Below, piece by piece: positions 9,252-22,981 of a DNA stretch of 64,000 nt. This stretch comes from Paraspadella gotoi. Its lineage: Eukaryota > Chaetognatha. Below the pieces are notes generated by a model. That model worked only from the letters and a program-made list of their open reading frames with translations. It made no database searches and was not told the origin of the DNA. The stretch is taken from positions 10,236,684 to 10,300,683 of the forward strand of contig CM119265.1 in NCBI GenBank assembly GCA_051294375.1, read 5' to 3'. The translations under genes and the position numbers were made by a program. The first letter of the stretch is position 1. Each line of letters begins with the position of its first letter.

Positions 9252-12200
9252 AGCAAGACAAAGCAAGCATTCATTTTCATTAAACTCGCCTCGTCGAGAT
9301 CCATCTCTCGTCTGAGTCGCTCGAAATCTTCTTCGCAAAACGAAATCATTTTCCTTCCGTCGTCTTCGTTCGTCTGCCTCGTCGTCGTCGTCGTCGTCGT
9401 CATCGACGATTCCGTCCACAAAAGGTCATTGGCGAGAGAGGGGGCGAGGATGGGAAGGCCCGGATCTCCCTCGTTCGACGTCGTCGCGGTCGGCGACATC
9501 GACGTCGACAGTCCCAAATCGAAGAGCGAAAAAGGGGGCGTGGCGATCGGCGCGGATACGGACGAGGTTCCAGCCGTGGCGGATGGATGGATGGAGGGAG
9601 CGACGGATCGAATCAACGCATCGATGGACTCGTCGATGAAATGCGTCGTCGTTGAAGTAGGGTCTTGGTCAGATGGAAGAGCGGCGTTGCACGGAACCGT
9701 AGCGGAGTTGGAAGTCGTTACTATTGGACAATTAGAAGGAGCGAATAGCGGAAGAGGAGGAGGAGGAGGAGCAGGACTTGAAAGTGGAATTTCGATTGGA
9801 TCTTGAATCGGAAGAGAATCGAGATAGAAAATCTCCGAGCCGAGTGTTAACGGAGTGGCGGCGCCCGAGTCGAAGAGAGCGATTGTAGGAGGAACGCTTT
9901 CGATGGAGGCCGCTGGAGCAACGAAATCGATTGCGGGGGCTGGAGCGATCGAAGAGATTGCTGGAGCGGAAATGAGATTGACTGGTAAAGCGGAGGCTTC
10001 CGTTGGAGGCGACGCGGATGAGAGATGAAAATCGAGTGATGCGGGATCGAAAATCGGAAAAGTGGCCGGGATAGAGGGCGCGGTGGAAGAAGGGAGGGGT
10101 AGAGAGACAAAGGTTGGGACGGAAGACGATGAGGAGGAGGAGGAGGAGGAGGAGGTAGTTGGAAGAGAAGATGAATTGGGCGTGGAAATGGAATCTGAGG
10201 TCGAAGGCCAATCGTCGTCGTCGTCGTCATTGCCTGGCCAATACGGAAAAGAAATGAAAAAGAATACCTGAAGGTCGAATCGACAAATAACAGTAACTGC
10301 AGATATATCATCGATGGAATGCATCTATAGAGACTAGAGCCTATATACCTATATACCTATATATAGTATTATATAGTATAGACGGTCTTTGTGATCTTCG
10401 AAACATCAGATTGGTTGTCAATGACCATCTGATGACTCGAAAAACCTCAAAGACCTCCTCTCTACCTCTTAAAATACTATAGAATCATTCATGAAAAGAC
10501 CAGGAATCTTTTTTATTTTCTCACCTTTCTTCTCCTCATCCTTACTCTTCCCCGCATCGCGCAACGCCAAACGCCCGGCCGCGGTCAACGCCAAAGTCTG
10601 TCCTTGGAGGAAGTCCTTGGGAAGTTCGTCCTCCAGCAGGGTGAGAATCGGACCCTGCGACTGGAACTCTTCCAGAGGATCCAGCGGCAGGGCAGAGAGA
10701 CGGGGCGGGCGGAGAAGGTTCAGCAGGGTGGAACGAGGAAGGGGAGATGCTGAGGAAGGATTGAAAGGGGGAATAAAATCAAATAAAATTTTATTTCCCA
10801 AAGCTCCATATTTCATCTCAAATCGGGGATGAGGTTGCTTTTTAGGCTTCATGATTAGGTTAGGTGTTAGGGACGAGGCTAGAGATTAGGGTTAGGGATT
10901 TGGGATAACGATTAGAGTTAGGTGATAAGGTTACGGATAAGGTGGTAGGGTTAGTTATTATCGATTACCTTACTGATTAAGGTTAAAGACTCGGTTCGGG
11001 TTAGGGATTAGTTAATTAATTTGAAAAAAGGTTAGGATTAAAGATATGGTAAAATCATAGATTAAGGGACAGAAAAGCAATTTGGCTTGATGAAAAAAGT
11101 ACGATGTAAAAACTTACCCTGTCCTTCCTTCGCCTCCTGCGCCGCACGTTCTCCAACTTCGGATTTTTTCGAAGATTCTTCGGGCGGCGGACTTTTTCTC
11201 TTTTCTTTCACTTCCCACATTTCCACTTGTTGGCCCTGAATTTCCCCATCAGGTTCCGTCGACGGCTCATCAGGTCCTGCTCTTTTGTTTTGGACAGTTT
11301 CGTTTCCCGTATTGCCGCTAGGTTCGCTCGGTTGTCTCAGTGCGGGAGACTCCGTCGCACAAACGAGCATCGGTCCTTTCTGCCCCGGGATGCGAAGAAT
11401 GGTGCCGGGCGTCAGTTTGGCGGTGGATCGATCGACGCCTGAACGAAACACTTTTTAGATTAAATAATTAATCAAAACAAATATTCAATGAAACCAAATA
11501 AAAGTGAATCAAACCGGATATTATGATTGGCGTCTTGATCGATTTAATTTTATCAACGCCGATGCCCCTGGGAACGGGAATACAAATCCGCGCAGGTTTC
11601 GAAGATCTTTGGTATGAACGCTTCGAGTCTCGCAAGATATCGTGGTACTCGCTCGGACGTCGACGATTTTTACGTCCGACCTTTAAACGTCAAAGAAAAA
11701 TAAAAAGATGTAATCACCTTAAGATGCCGATTTCAGAGAATATCATGAAGACATGAAGAGCCTCTTTTTTACCGACTTCTTGTCCAAGATGTTCTGCGCG
11801 TTTTTCAGAACAGAGATCACCGGCCGAAAGTCGTGGGCGACGGCGTGATCTAGCGGAGTCCGACCGAACTAAAAACGAACTCAGCAAATAAATTCAATTC
11901 CGCTTTTAATGATTTAATCGTATTTATTACTAATTTATAGACTTAATTTTAATTTAATAGCTCACAACCACAGCAACCAATCAAACTACCTTGTTCTCCG
12001 CTTCCATATCGGCGCCTTTCCGGAGCAGCGCCTGGCACACAAGGGTGTGCCCCTTTTCCGCCGCCCAGTGCAGCGGCGTCATCCTTAACATATCGGTAGA
12101 GTCGACATCTGCGCCGCAGCGCAGTAGCAGCTGCACGGAAGCTGAAAGTTTTCGGGTTAATAAGGTGAATTTTTAAAAAAATGAACTCATAAATACATTA

Positions 12201-13602
12201 TATCTTCTAGGATAAAACTAGTAAATACTATGCTTGAGTGGATGTACTATCTCGTTGCTAAGGCTTAATAATTAAACATTAAAAAAATTATTCAATTACG
12301 TTTACATTTCTGTAAATCAAACAATCCTTCCAAAATTACAAGCAGTTAGCTACGAGTACGACCACCGATGATAACTAAGCTACCAGGACTACGAAGAAAT
12401 AAGACACGAGTATCATTAAAGCATGACTGAACCATCAGGCTCAGCTAAACAGATGTCATATACTATTAATAGTAAAATCCCTGCAAACCCCATAATTCGA
12501 TGGAAAGAAGAGAAACAATCAAATTTAAAATCAAAGATAGTCCCTAACACAAAATGCAAATAAGTCTACCAACCTAGCATTCCCGCTTGAGCGGCCAAAT
12601 GAAGCGGAGTTCGATTGACTTTGGACTTGAGGTCGCAGGAGACGCCGGCGCGAAGGAGAACCTCGGCGGAGGCGACGTGGCCGTGTTGACAAGCCAAGTG
12701 GAGGGCGGAGATGCCCAGCTAAAAAATGAAATAAAATGTTTAAAAATAAGGTATTTATTAGGACTTTTTATCGTCTTACATGACAATGTCGAATGTAATA
12801 ATGAAGAAACATCATGATGTGGACGATATCACACCGATCTAAATTTAAAACTCTAAGTCTCACCCAATCGGTGGCGACGGGCGCTCCCTCAATCAGCAGC
12901 TTCCTGATCATTTCCGCGTCTCCGCGCTCGGCGGCGGCGATAAGATTCTTTCCCGCTTCGACGCTCGACGGCGGCAGCGACGCCAAATCCACGGCCGGCG
13001 TCGATGGGCGTGTCGCCGAGTGCGGTAGCCGAGTTGACGACGCCGGAAAATTGACGCTCTGTGTCGTCAGCGCCGATTGGGAAGGCGGGACGGTGATCAA
13101 TTGAAAAGAGGCGTCGTTTCCGAGAGAGAACGGCGTCGAAATCGTGATTAGTTCCGATGATGAGGCGGTCGACGGCGTCGTCGATGAAACTAGAAATTAA
13201 GAATTTACTTAAGAATTACATATTGCAGTCTTTAAACTTAAAGCAATCCATTATGGATTCCATACCTTCCACGACGGAGGTACTCGGAAAATTTGTTTGT
13301 TGCAAAACGACGACATTTTCATTCACAAACTGCGGGGAAAATAATTCACAAAACATTAATTGTCATGATCATGTAATTTTTATAAATATAATCCAATATC
13401 AAAAGATAAAATCTGATTGACTGTACAAAGTCGGGAGGCAAGATAGCCTATCTATTAAATGATTCGATAATATTTACATTGGTTGTACCAATTTCATAGT
13501 GGAGAAATTAATAAACGCTACTCTCACCTGAAATGGGACGGCGTTGACTTCGTTTCGCAAAGGGACGCCTGGCTCGCTGATTACGAGCATCGGAGTTTCC
13601 AT
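9248..13602 (-). CDS. GA-binding protein subunit beta-like ankyrin protein
   Basis: Ten phase-compatible exons (851 aa): 13528-13602, 13266-13329, 12864-13189, 12574-12718, 11990-12141, 11773-11868, 11515-11680, 11118-11438, 10525-10749 and 9248-10233. Residues 118-286 match the GABP-beta N-terminus: [66 protein letters not shown], then a final [10 protein letters not shown] repeat. In known GABP-beta the ankyrin repeats bind the ETS factor GABP-alpha in the nucleus to activate genes, many of them mitochondrial. Unusual points are a Ser/Thr-rich N-terminal extension of about 115 residues and a Pro/Ser/Ala-rich tail of more than 320 residues in the last exon. The vertebrate C-terminal leucine zipper is not recognisable. 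The last acceptor (10234) was chosen because it alone keeps frame. The 3' exons are less certain than the ankyrin part. Confidence 0.85.
10377..10462. other. Hairpin-forming intron segment
   Basis: Nested complementary blocks GGTCTTTG/CAAAGACC and CATCAGAT/ATCTGATG with TTCGA/TCGAA between them, in the intron separating the last two GABP-beta-like exons. It is preceded by TATATACC tandem repeats (10343-10365). Confidence 0.5.
10855..11000 (+). repeat. TTAGGG-like degenerate repeat
   Basis: Scattered GTTAGGG, GATTAGGGTTAGGGATT and GGTTAGGGATTAG motifs within a GABP-beta-like intron. They are imperfect, so probably a simple-repeat relic, not a telomere. Confidence 0.5.
13425..13500 (+). repeat. 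Fragment of the GATAGGGAAGCCAGG dispersed repeat (right half)
   Basis: AAAGTCGGGAGGCAAGATAGC ... TTGGTTGTACCAATTTCATA, sharing the right boundary with the copies at 9251 and 35475. It lies in GABP-beta-like intron 1. Confidence 0.65.
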
Positions 13603-14153
13603 AGGATGAAGCGGACGTGGAATGAGATCATCTCATTTCGGCTGAAGAAATTTTTGTAATTAAATTAATTATGGATTTCATTCACTTTGAAAATATCGTT
13701 GTCCTAATGATATTTAACGAAGAGTTAACACAAAATCGGCCCACACTCTATATACCGTAATCCATTGTTGCAGAGCCTTCAATGTTTTATTGTATTAGAG
13801 CGTAAAAACAAATTTTTTTGAGACGCAACTTTAGCGAAAACATAATTTTTAAGTCCACTGACTGTTTCCAAAGTGAAGTCTTGCTCGTTTGCTTAGTAAG
13901 TTTTTGACTATCACACTAGTTGTGAAAGATACTGAAAAAAAAAAGTAAAGCTTTGATGTTTGATCTTTATTGCAATTTGGTTACATCTTAACACAAGAGC
14001 TGAGTACGATTCAATTTGAAAGATATTTGCGATCTTTGTCGCTTTTTCGGTTTTTTTTTCTCTCATCCGTGAATAAAACTGATTCAGAGAGGAGAGGCGC
14101 ATATACATAGAAATTACTGCGGTGAGAACATCACAGTTCGGGACGGATTTTTC

Positions 14154-18360
<4,207 letters not shown>

Positions 18361-18380
<20 letters not shown>

Positions 18381-18424
18381 ATCGGACAAGTTTCGATTCT
18401 TTGTACGAACCTTCATCAGTGCAA
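18361..18424 (-). ncRNA. Hammerhead ribozyme-like motif
   Basis: Minus strand: canonical CTGATGA (18419-18413), an extra A, stem II GGTTC/GAATC (one G-U pair), GAAAC, TT, GTC, then CGATTTCAAATAATAATCGTTGTTG. The first stem I pair is mismatched (A with C), so it may be a decayed copy. Confidence 0.42.
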
Positions 18425-19107
18425 AAAGTTTTGACAAATTTGACAAATAATTTCAAGTAAATATAAAAAATGTGTTATAAGTTTTATGTCAAGTAACGTG
18501 TTTTAATCACGTTCAAACTTTGATATTTTTAATAACCTAAAATAGTCCATATTATTTCTACTAATAAATGAAAACTTTCCAAAAATACTATTTTAGTTCA
18601 CTAAACTGTGTAAAATATTAACTAAATGAAAGCTGCAAGCACAAAATTGGCAATCAGAGTTAGAATGTATACCAACAATATTTTTTATAGAATAATGAGT
18701 CACAAAACAAAGGTTGTTTTTAGGCAGAGGTATTCTGCTTCAAAAGCATTGCCATTCTCCACTCAGTATTATTGATATTCCTTATTTTTATTTTTAATAT
18801 TTTGATTTATAATCAATAGTTGCGACTTACCTTATCATAGAAAAGAATCAAGTATTGGAGAACTTTATTGCTTATGACGTAATTTGAGGTAAAGTTATTA
18901 CTGTATATTTTGACTGCATTGACATAGTAAACGAATTGGCATGAGAAAGAATAACAAAAATCAGAAACTCAGTCCAACATTCAATTCAGACTCAGACAAA
19001 GACACATGCTTTAGGGGTCGTTCATTTGCAGCTGATATTGATAGACAAAAGAACACCCAAGGAAATTTGTATAATTTAACATAGATGGATGTGACGGCGA
19101 CCATCTT

Positions 19108-19179
19108 GGGGATGTAGCTCAGTGGTAGAGCGCTCGCTTCGCATGTGAGAGGCCCGGGGTTCAATCCCCCGCATCTCCA
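19108..19179 (+). tRNA. tRNA-Ala (anticodon CGC)
   Basis: 72-nt cloverleaf. Acceptor stem GGGGATG/CATCTCC with the G3-U70 wobble that identifies alanine tRNAs, discriminator A, D arm GTAGCTCAGTGGTAGAGC, anticodon stem CTCGC/GTGAG with loop TTCGCAT, and T arm CGGGGTTCAATCCCCCG. No intron and no encoded CCA. Confidence 0.95.
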
Positions 19180-19264
19180 GATACATTTTATTCAGTTTGA
19201 TTTGGAGCTTTCCAAAACGAGATCAAACTTCATATAACATGAAGAATCCAATAAAGGACCCGAA

Positions 19265-19336
19265 GGGGATGTAGCTCAGTGGTAGAGCGTTCGCTTTGCA
19301 TGTGAAAGGTCCGGGGTTCGAACCCCCGCATCTCCA
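19265..19336 (+). tRNA. tRNA-Ala (anticodon TGC)
   Basis: Same fold with anticodon arm TTCGC TTTGCAT GTGAA and T arm CGGGGTTCGAACCCCCG. G3-U70 is present. A T-rich stretch follows directly and would serve as a Pol III terminator. Confidence 0.95.
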
Positions 19337-19552
19337 TTTTTCATAGAGCTTGATTCTAGCAGCCACACTGTTTTATTAATAAATTAAGGAAAGTCAAAAA
19401 AACTTATTACTGGTAACTCTCACCAACGTTTGAAAATTTTAGTTTTTGTTTCAATTAAAAACACTTTTTAAAGAGCTCAAAAACCGTCTTTCTTTAAAAT
19501 GACACCATTTGATTAGTAACTTTCCACGACCCATACATTTTAATAATCAGTT

Positions 19553-19624
19553 GGGGATGTAGCTCAGTGGTAGAGCGTTCGCTTTGCATGTGAAAGGTCC
19601 GGGGTTCGATCCCCCGCATCTCCA
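19553..19624 (+). tRNA. tRNA-Ala (anticodon TGC)
   Basis: Nearly identical to the copy at 19265, differing in the T loop (GGTTCGATCC). Anticodon loop TTTGCAT. CTTTTT follows about 6 nt downstream. Confidence 0.95.
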
Positions 19625-19824
19625 ATATTCTTTTTCTGTTTGCAATCGATATGAGTTTCTGATTAATGACTTTCTCACAGGAATGATGGAAGTAATTTTA
19701 ATCTTGTGTTGTAAAGATGATCACTCACCTGCCTCTTCGACTTCAAGTAAATATTTTATAAAAATTTTGAACTTGTATAAAAAATATTAAAAAATAAATA
19801 ATAAACATTTAATTATTCAATTTA

Positions 19825-19900
19825 AGATATAAGAATTGAAGCCAACAAGCCGAAACATGTCCGTCTTTTAATAATAAAAATCGTTGTAATAATTTAAAAA
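19825..19900 (+). repeat. Truncated hammerhead-like repeat
   Basis: TTGAAGCCAACAAGCCGAAAC then ATGTCCGTC and AATAATAAAAATCGTTGT. The GAAAC/GTC half and tail are kept. The CTGANGA half is lost or degenerate. Confidence 0.5.
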
Positions 19901-20107
19901 ATACTTTGCTTTCTCAAGAATAATTTATAATATAAAACATTATCAAATTTACATAATTGTGATATATCCTTTCTTTCGTTGTGTTTGAGGCAATTACAAA
20001 GTTTTTATTTGTTATAACAACGATTATTTAAAAATCTCAAAAATATAGTGATCTCGCCAGACGTTACTAACAAAGAAAATTAACTAAAAAATTCGGAAAA
20101 AAAGGAA

Positions 20108-20528
20108 TGATTGATGCAATAACCAATTATTTATGTAATAGTAATTAATTTATGTAATAGCAATTGATTGATGTAATAGTAATTGATCTATGTAATAGCA
20201 ATTGATTGATGTAATAGCAATTGATTGATGTAATAGTAATTGATTGCTGTAATAGTAATTGATTGATGTAATAGATATTGATTGATATAATAGCAATTCA
20301 TTGATGTAATAGTAATTGATTGATGTAATAGCAATTGATTGATGTAATAGTAATTATGTGATAAAATAGTAATTGATTGATGTAATAGTAATTGATTGAT
20401 GTAATAATAATAGATTGATATAATAGTAATTGATTGATATAATAGCAATTTATTTATGTAATAGCAATTGATTGATGTAATAGCAATTGATTAATGTAAT
20501 AGTAATTGATTGCTGTAATAATAATTGA
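20108..20528 (+). repeat. 19-bp satellite (TTGATTGATGTAATAGTAA)
   Basis: More than 20 head-to-tail copies of a 19-bp unit with variants such as GTAATAGCAATTGATTGAT. Confidence 0.9.
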
Positions 20529-20715
20529 TTATTGAAGAGATGATAACCAATTATTGATGCGATGATAACCAATTATTGATGGGATGATAACCAATTATTG
20601 ATACGATGATAACCAATTATTAATACGATGATAACCAAATGATTGATGTGATGCCAATTATTAATACGATGATAACCAAATGATGGATGCGATGATAGTC
20701 ATTCATTGATGCCAT
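20529..20715 (+). repeat. 22-bp satellite (GATGATAACCAATTATTGATGC)
   Basis: About eight copies continuing directly from the 19-bp array and sharing its ATTGATG core, so probably derived from it. Confidence 0.85.
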
Positions 20716-20744
20716 GTGTCATTCATCGTAAATAAAACATGCAT

Positions 20745-20945
20745 GTATGAGTGAGAGAGAGAGAGAAAGACAGAGAGAGAGAAAAAAAATATAGAGAGAA
20801 ACTGGACAGCCACTGCAGAGCTGAACTCGTTTTAAGACGAATCAGAAGAGGCAGCGACGGAAAAAAAGAGAGAGAGAGAGTGACATATAATTAAAAGAGA
20901 GAGAGAGAGAGAAAAAGAGAGAGAGATAGAGAGAAGCTGGACAGC
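20745..20945 (+). repeat. GA-rich simple repeats
   Basis: Interrupted GAGAGA tracts (20750-20800, 20865-20935) separated by short unique DNA. The phrase CTGGACAGCCACT/CTGGACAGCCGTT recurs after each tract. Confidence 0.75.
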
Positions 20946-20964
20946 CGTTGGACAGCCACTTTAT

Positions 20965-21010
20965 ATATATAACAAGTTTGATCAAACAATGTCGGATCTG
21001 CCTAAGCTAA
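20965..21010 (-). repeat. End of a GTCGGATCTGC TIR element
   Basis: ACAAGTTTGATCAAACAATG then TCGGATCTGCCTA is the reverse complement of the ends at 4795-4833 and 34850-34882. Confidence 0.55.
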
Positions 21011-21179
21011 TTCGATGATAAATCATGGTAATTTTTCTGACTCTCAATTTGTGATTATAACAAATTATAATAGACTTCTTAATAAATCTATGAAAAAATC
21101 TATAAATCAATTGATCAATCAATCATTAACAGAGGCTGCGCCAATACCAACTTGCATAATTTGGCCAACTTTCTCAGGG

Positions 21180-22320
21180 GGCCCGGGATGGCCCTGAGAA
21201 GAGAGAAAAAAGAAGGAAAGAAAGAAGAAAAAAAGAAGAAAAAAAAGAAGAAGAAAAAAAAAAAGAAGTTTGAGCACTGGAACGATTTTTAAAAATAAAA
21301 ACTAAAATTATGGAGAGCGAGGTCTTTTTATAAAATCAGGCAGTGTGGGGGGCACAGTGATCCAAAAAAAAAATTAAAACAGGAGAAAAGCCACTTGAAC
21401 ATACGGGCATAAATGCATATTCAGTCTTTCCATAGTAATGGTACAAAGTACACAGTTTCCAAAAATTATTCTTTCTCAAGTTATAAGCAAATCTCTATTT
21501 TGAGTGAGTCTTTGAGAGGTTTGTTTCACCCAGATGGGTGGAAGAGAAAAATTATTTGACTTTGTTATGATTAAAGCTCTTTGTCTAGTTTGTTAACAAA
21601 TAAAAAAAAGATATTTATATTATGTCACTATGTATGATATGAAAAACATAGTAAAAACTCATCGAATTTCAGCCGATTTCAATCAACCAGATTTAGTTCC
21701 TAATGATACATCTTCTCACTAATCAGTTACCAATTAAATCTCATCCGCATTCGTCCACCATTTTGAGAAATCCAAAAATGCTTTTCATTCCAAAAATAAT
21801 AAAAAAGATTTTCCGATCTTAATTTGCTTAAAGATTAAAATATAATAAAGAAAAAAATATTAAGTTGGGTCACTTTCTTTTTAATATCAAAATTATAAAT
21901 CAAAAGTTGTTCAATTATCATAAATGATAACCAAATTTGGCAGTAAATGAATTTTTTCTCAATATTTTTTCAAATCACTTTTTATTATCTGAAACGTTTC
22001 TAACAACCTTAGAGGGCATCTATGATAACCAACATACGAAAAAAAGTTGTTTTTGCCAAAAAAGAGAGGTTTATTCGGAAATTAAGGCCATTTGGATCAC
22101 TGTGGGGGGGGGCGACTAGGAGGCCAGTGGGGGGCTCGCCATTTCTCTCGCCGCCTCTGAAGAAGAAATATAAGAAAGAATATAAAAGAATTTATAATTT
22201 AATCTAACATATAGTCAAATATATTACCCTTTTACATTCATTATAAAATTTAATCTAATTAATTTTTTTTATTTTGTTATTATATTTTTTTCTCAAAGTT
22301 TTAAGTTGCATTGGTCTCCA
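21180..22320. other. AT-rich intergenic DNA, no feature recognised
   Basis: It starts with an AGAAGAAAAAAG purine-rich stretch (21195-21270). No exon, RNA gene or clear repeat is seen. Confidence 0.4.
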
Positions 22321-22332
22321 ATATAACAAGTC

Positions 22333-22404
22333 GGGGATGTAGCTCAGTGGTAGAGCGCTCGCTTCGCATGTGAGAAGTCCGGGGTTCAATCCCCCGCATC
22401 TCCA
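22333..22404 (+). tRNA. tRNA-Ala (anticodon CGC)
   Basis: Matches the copy at 19108: acceptor GGGGATG/CATCTCC, anticodon loop TTCGCAT, T arm CGGGGTTCAATCCCCCG. The variable region differs slightly (GAAGTC). Confidence 0.95.
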
Positions 22405-22603
22405 CTTTTGATAATAATTAAAGGCAATAATCTCATCAGATTTAGCTATTTGTGGCTAATACAAGATAATTAACAAAAATGTTTATTTCCAGATAATAAC
22501 AATGTGACAGGAAGAATTCTTAAGAGGCACACAAAGAATCATAATTTAAATTGTAATAAAAATTCATATTGAAGTAATCCTTTCTTTTTCGTTGTTAGTA
22601 GTG

Positions 22604-22763
22604 ATTAGAGAATTGTTTTTGTTTACAACGAATTTTATCTTAATTAAATTTAATTAATTTAATTTAATTAAAACGCTGATGAAGGCTTGTAAAGCAAGTC
22701 GAAACATGTCCGTTCAATTAAAATAAAATTCGTTGCAAACAAAAACTTTGTCAATTCTCTAAT
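22604..22763. repeat. Inverted repeat flanking a hammerhead-like motif
   Basis: ATTAGAGAATTGTTTTTGTT and ACAACGAATTTTATCTTAATT on the left are mirrored at 22716-22763 (AATTAAAATAAAATTCGTTG, ACTTTGTCAATTCTCTAAT). The hammerhead-like core sits in the loop. Confidence 0.8.
22672..22714 (+). ncRNA. Best hammerhead ribozyme-like motif in the window
   Basis: Canonical CTGATGA (22676-22682), one extra A, stem II GGCTTG/CAAGTC (22684-22689 with 22695-22700, one G-U), GAAA (22701-22704), C, loop AT, GTC (22708-22710). Stem I AACG (22672-22675) pairs with CGTT (22711-22714). All core positions of the known family are present except for the extra A. Predicted cleavage follows C22710. Confidence 0.6.
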
Positions 22764-22981
22764 AAAAATTCAAAACAAGAAAATTCAAGAACAAAAAGCA
22801 AAGCGGCTGTCGTTGATCGAGCTGCCATTCAGTAAAAAGAAAACTAAAGAATGTGTGAAGCAATCTGGGAGAGCAAAGTTTTTGTCTACTGTGAGTCATC
22901 TCAAAAGTTTAATTTCAGTTTCAAATGGACCATCACTGATTTGAAAAGAGTCGTCAATCCCAAAATGAAGAAACCGGTAGG

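Noticed and set aside
9165-9806. 213-aa plus-strand open frame
   Set aside because: It lies opposite the last GABP-beta-like exon and starts inside a dispersed repeat; the minus strand has the phase-consistent exon.
10855-11000. Interstitial telomere repeat
   Set aside because: The TTAGGG-like units are irregular and few, so a telomeric origin is not supported.
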